Made by a program: the position numbers and the translations under genes. A DNA stretch of 7,485 nt from Pseudomonadota bacterium (lineage in GTDB: Bacteria > Myxococcota > Polyangia > Polyangiales > Polyangiaceae), in contig JAEZYO010000721.1 of NCBI GenBank assembly GCA_023419055.1, forward strand, positions 1 through 7,485, read 5' to 3'. The notes beneath the pieces were generated by a model, which did not search any database, was not told where the DNA came from, and worked only from the letters and a program-made list of their open reading frames with translations. The stretch's first letter is position 1, and every line of letters starts with the position of its first letter. Below, one piece after another: positions 5,924-7,485 of the stretch.

Positions 5924-6439
5924 GTGGTTCGCTCGAACTCGAGGGCTATCGCGCGGTTTTGCCTCGACATCGAGCAACCGTTGCCCGAAGCGGCTCTCCG
6001 CGACGTCATGGTGCGACCCGGCGCCGAGGAGGAGTACCGGCGCGATCTCGCCCGCCGCGAGGAGCACTCTCGCTCGGTCGAAATACCCTGGATCCAGCGC
6101 TGGCTCTCCACCAAGCCTCTCCCGGCGTGCGACCCTTTTCCTACACAGCTGGTCCAGGCGCTGCACGATCGCTTGGAGACTGAACGACTCTCGCTCATCG
6201 AGCGTCGACCGCTATCCATCTCGAGAAAAGAATGGTCGTCCTCGGCCGCGTTGCAGACGGCTCTCGGTCGCTCGGTGCTCTCCGGCGCCGGGAGCCAAGA
6301 ACAAGCGCTCGCCTGGCAAGGTGTCAGTCGCGTCGTGGAGCGAGTGCTCGAACGCAACGACTCGAGCGCAGACGAGCGCGAGTTTCTCGATCGGGCGAAG
6401 CTGCGGCGGCGAGAGGATCTGGCGGGGCTGACGGGCTGA
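5924..6439 (+). CDS. Uncharacterised cytoplasmic protein, 171 residues
   Basis: An unrecognised protein that is hydrophilic, mostly helical in appearance and rich in Arg, Glu and Leu, with no signal peptide, membrane segment or cysteine-pair motif. Recognisable stretches include EEEYRRDLARREEH (36-49), IPWIQRWL (54-61) and a charged C-terminal helix, DEREFLDRAKLRRREDL. Third-position G+C is high throughout, which favours this frame over the overlapping alternatives. The frame opens after a TGA at 5900-5902, and the earliest start is GTG 5924, without a clear ribosome site; ATG 6008 (residue 29) is the alternative. It follows lspA by 60 bases on the same strand and may be co-transcribed, though nothing in it points to lipoprotein processing. 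Its TGA abuts the stop of the convergent esterase gene with no bases between. Confidence 0.7.
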   Translation: MVRSNSRAIARFCLDIEQPLPEAALRDVMVRPGAEEEYRRDLARREEHSRSVEIPWIQRWLSTKPLPACDPFPTQLVQALHDRLETERLSLIERRPLSISRKEWSSSAALQTALGRSVLSGAGSQEQALAWQGVSRVVERVLERNDSSADEREFLDRAKLRRREDLAGLTG

Positions 6440-7378
6440 CTACGCGGCGAGCGCCTTCTTGAGCGCTCCGATCGCCTGATCGACGGCAGAGCGGACCGCG
6501 GGGGTCTCCGCGAGCGGGTTCAACATGACGAAATCGTGGATGGTTCCGTTGTAGCGAGTCGACGTCACGCGCACGCCGGCTCGTGAAAGCTTGTCGGCGT
6601 AGGCTTCACCTTCATCCCGAAGGATGTCGCCGTCCACGATGATGAGCGCGTCCGGCAGGCCCTTCAGGTCTTCGATCGACGCGCGCCCCGGCCAGGTGAC
6701 GACGTCGGTCTCCTTGCCGGTGAGGCCCTCGAGGTCGAACATCCACTTCATGTTCGCGGCCGTGAGCCACGGCCCCTCGGCGAATTTCTCGTAGGATTCG
6801 TTCTTCGAGAGGTAATCGACCAGCGGGTAGAACAGGACCTGGAAGCGCGCCTTGGGCCCCTTGCGTTGCTTCGCCATGAGCGTGACCACGGCCGTCATGT
6901 GACCGCCGACGCTGTCACCGACGAGGGCCAGTCGAGACGCATCTACCTTCAAAGCCTTCGCGTTCTCGACGGCGTAGACCATCGAGGCGTAGGCCTGTTC
7001 CTGCTGCGTCGGGTACTTTGCGTCCGGCGAGTTGATGTAGTCGACGAACACGATGGCAGCGTGCACGCCGTTGGCGAGCTCCCGCACGAGCCTGTCATGC
7101 GTGACCTTGTCTCCGAGGACCCAGCCTCCACCGTGAAAGTACATGATGAGCGGCAGGATTTCGTTGGGCGTCGCCTTGGCGGGTCGAACGATGCGAATGC
7201 GGGTCTCACCAGTGGGCCCCACGGGCCAGGTCGTGTCCTCGATCTGCGCATCGGGAAGCGTGGTGAGCTGAGACTGGAGGTCCGTCAGGACCTGATGCGC
7301 GGCCTTCGGATCGAGCTCGTAAAGCTGCGGACCGCTCAGGCCGTCGATAAAGGATTGCGTCGTGGGTTCGAGTGACAT
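6440..7378 (-). CDS. Alpha/beta hydrolase, hormone-sensitive-lipase (family IV) esterase
   Basis: A 312-residue carboxylesterase-type hydrolase. The oxyanion-hole motif HGGGW is at 82-86, with the nucleophile S156 in GDSVGG (usually GDSAGG). D251 in VDGDILRDEG is the probable catalytic acid and H281 in GTIHDF the catalytic base. The segment VDYINSPDAKYP (112-123) corresponds to the family's VDYRLAPE..FP block. The order and spacing fit the HSL family of short-chain ester hydrolases; the natural substrate cannot be read from sequence. There is no signal peptide, so it is probably cytoplasmic. The start ATG 7378 is set by AGGAGG 10 bases upstream; the 34 in-frame codons before it do not resemble the family. 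It is transcribed toward the 171-residue gene, stop codon to stop codon. Confidence 0.93.
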   Translation of the reverse strand: MSLEPTTQSFIDGLSGPQLYELDPKAAHQVLTDLQSQLTTLPDAQIEDTTWPVGPTGETRIRIVRPAKATPNEILPLIMYFHGGGWVLGDKVTHDRLVRELANGVHAAIVFVDYINSPDAKYPTQQEQAYASMVYAVENAKALKVDASRLALVGDSVGGHMTAVVTLMAKQRKGPKARFQVLFYPLVDYLSKNESYEKFAEGPWLTAANMKWMFDLEGLTGKETDVVTWPGRASIEDLKGLPDALIIVDGDILRDEGEAYADKLSRAGVRVTSTRYNGTIHDFVMLNPLAETPAVRSAVDQAIGALKKALAA

Positions 7379-7388
7379 GTCCGGCGTT

Positions 7389-7394
7389 CCTCCT
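7389..7394 (-). promoter_or_regulatory. Strong Shine-Dalgarno of the esterase gene
   Basis: On the minus strand this reads AGGAGG inside AAAGGAGGAA, 10 bases before ATG 7378. It is the best ribosome site in the window and decides the start. Confidence 0.85.
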
Positions 7395-7485
7395 TTTCCT
7401 CGCGTCACCCTCGTGGGTCGTCGAGGAGTGCTTGTTCCGGAGCAACCCGCGTGCCCTCGAATTTCACGGCTTTCCGGCACCGGGC

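Noticed and set aside
4946..6166. A 406-codon open frame on the minus strand covering the start of the zinc-ribbon gene and all of lspA
   Set aside because: It lies opposite lspA, whose motifs are unmistakable, and its product is low-complexity with no domain. It is an antisense shadow caused by high G+C.
5821..6357. A 178-codon minus-strand frame opposite the 171-residue gene
   Set aside because: It is Ser/Arg-rich, crosses the lspA 3' end, and its third codon positions lack the G+C bias seen in the plus-strand frame.
1..7485. Possible defence island, CRISPR array, phage genes or insertion sequence
   Set aside because: No repeats, transposase, integrase, nuclease or tRNA-linked attachment sites are visible; the genes look like ordinary chromosomal content.

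Overview
The window reads as a piece of chromosome from a high-G+C (about two thirds by eye), gene-dense bacterium. A bacterial Thg1-like protein, an LspA outside the usual ileS context, and several lineage-specific-looking small proteins would fit a myxobacterium or a relative in the former delta-Proteobacteria. That placement is inference; there is no rRNA or other marker gene here. I see ten genes in four blocks and no tRNA, rRNA, CRISPR array, insertion sequence or phage gene.

Block 1 (286-2053, minus strand) is a two-gene operon. A SnoaL/NTF2-like protein is translated first and overlaps by 8 bases a PLP-dependent alpha-oxoamine-synthase-like enzyme (the AONS/KBL/serine palmitoyltransferase/CqsA fold). 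The pairing suggests a small specialised-metabolism or lipid unit with an unknown product. Downstream of it, 1-285 holds no convincing gene. Upstream, 2054-2457 is a 404-base divergent control region.

Block 2 (2458-4013, plus strand) starts with a Thg1-like 3'-5' RNA polymerase/nucleotidyltransferase on a GTG start with a good Shine-Dalgarno. It is followed by a 58-residue coiled-coil protein and, 3 bases later, a four-helix membrane protein beginning MHDMNPYAPPG. The last two are almost certainly co-expressed.

Block 3 (4274-5286, minus strand) is a pair coupled by an ATGA overlap: a cysteine-rich protein with three apparent zinc ribbons, then a small protein very rich in arginine and tryptophan. 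I recognise neither.

Block 4 starts 76 bases away on the plus strand with lspA (signal peptidase II, 5363-5863), followed by an unrecognised 171-residue protein (5924-6439). That gene's stop codon directly abuts the stop of a convergent HSL-family esterase (6440-7378, minus), which has a strong AGGAGG ribosome site.

Most of the window is ordinary chromosomal coding sequence. The least explained parts are the triple zinc-ribbon/Arg-Trp pair, the coiled-coil/membrane pair, and the role of the Thg1-like protein. I found no clear evidence of a large new multi-gene system.
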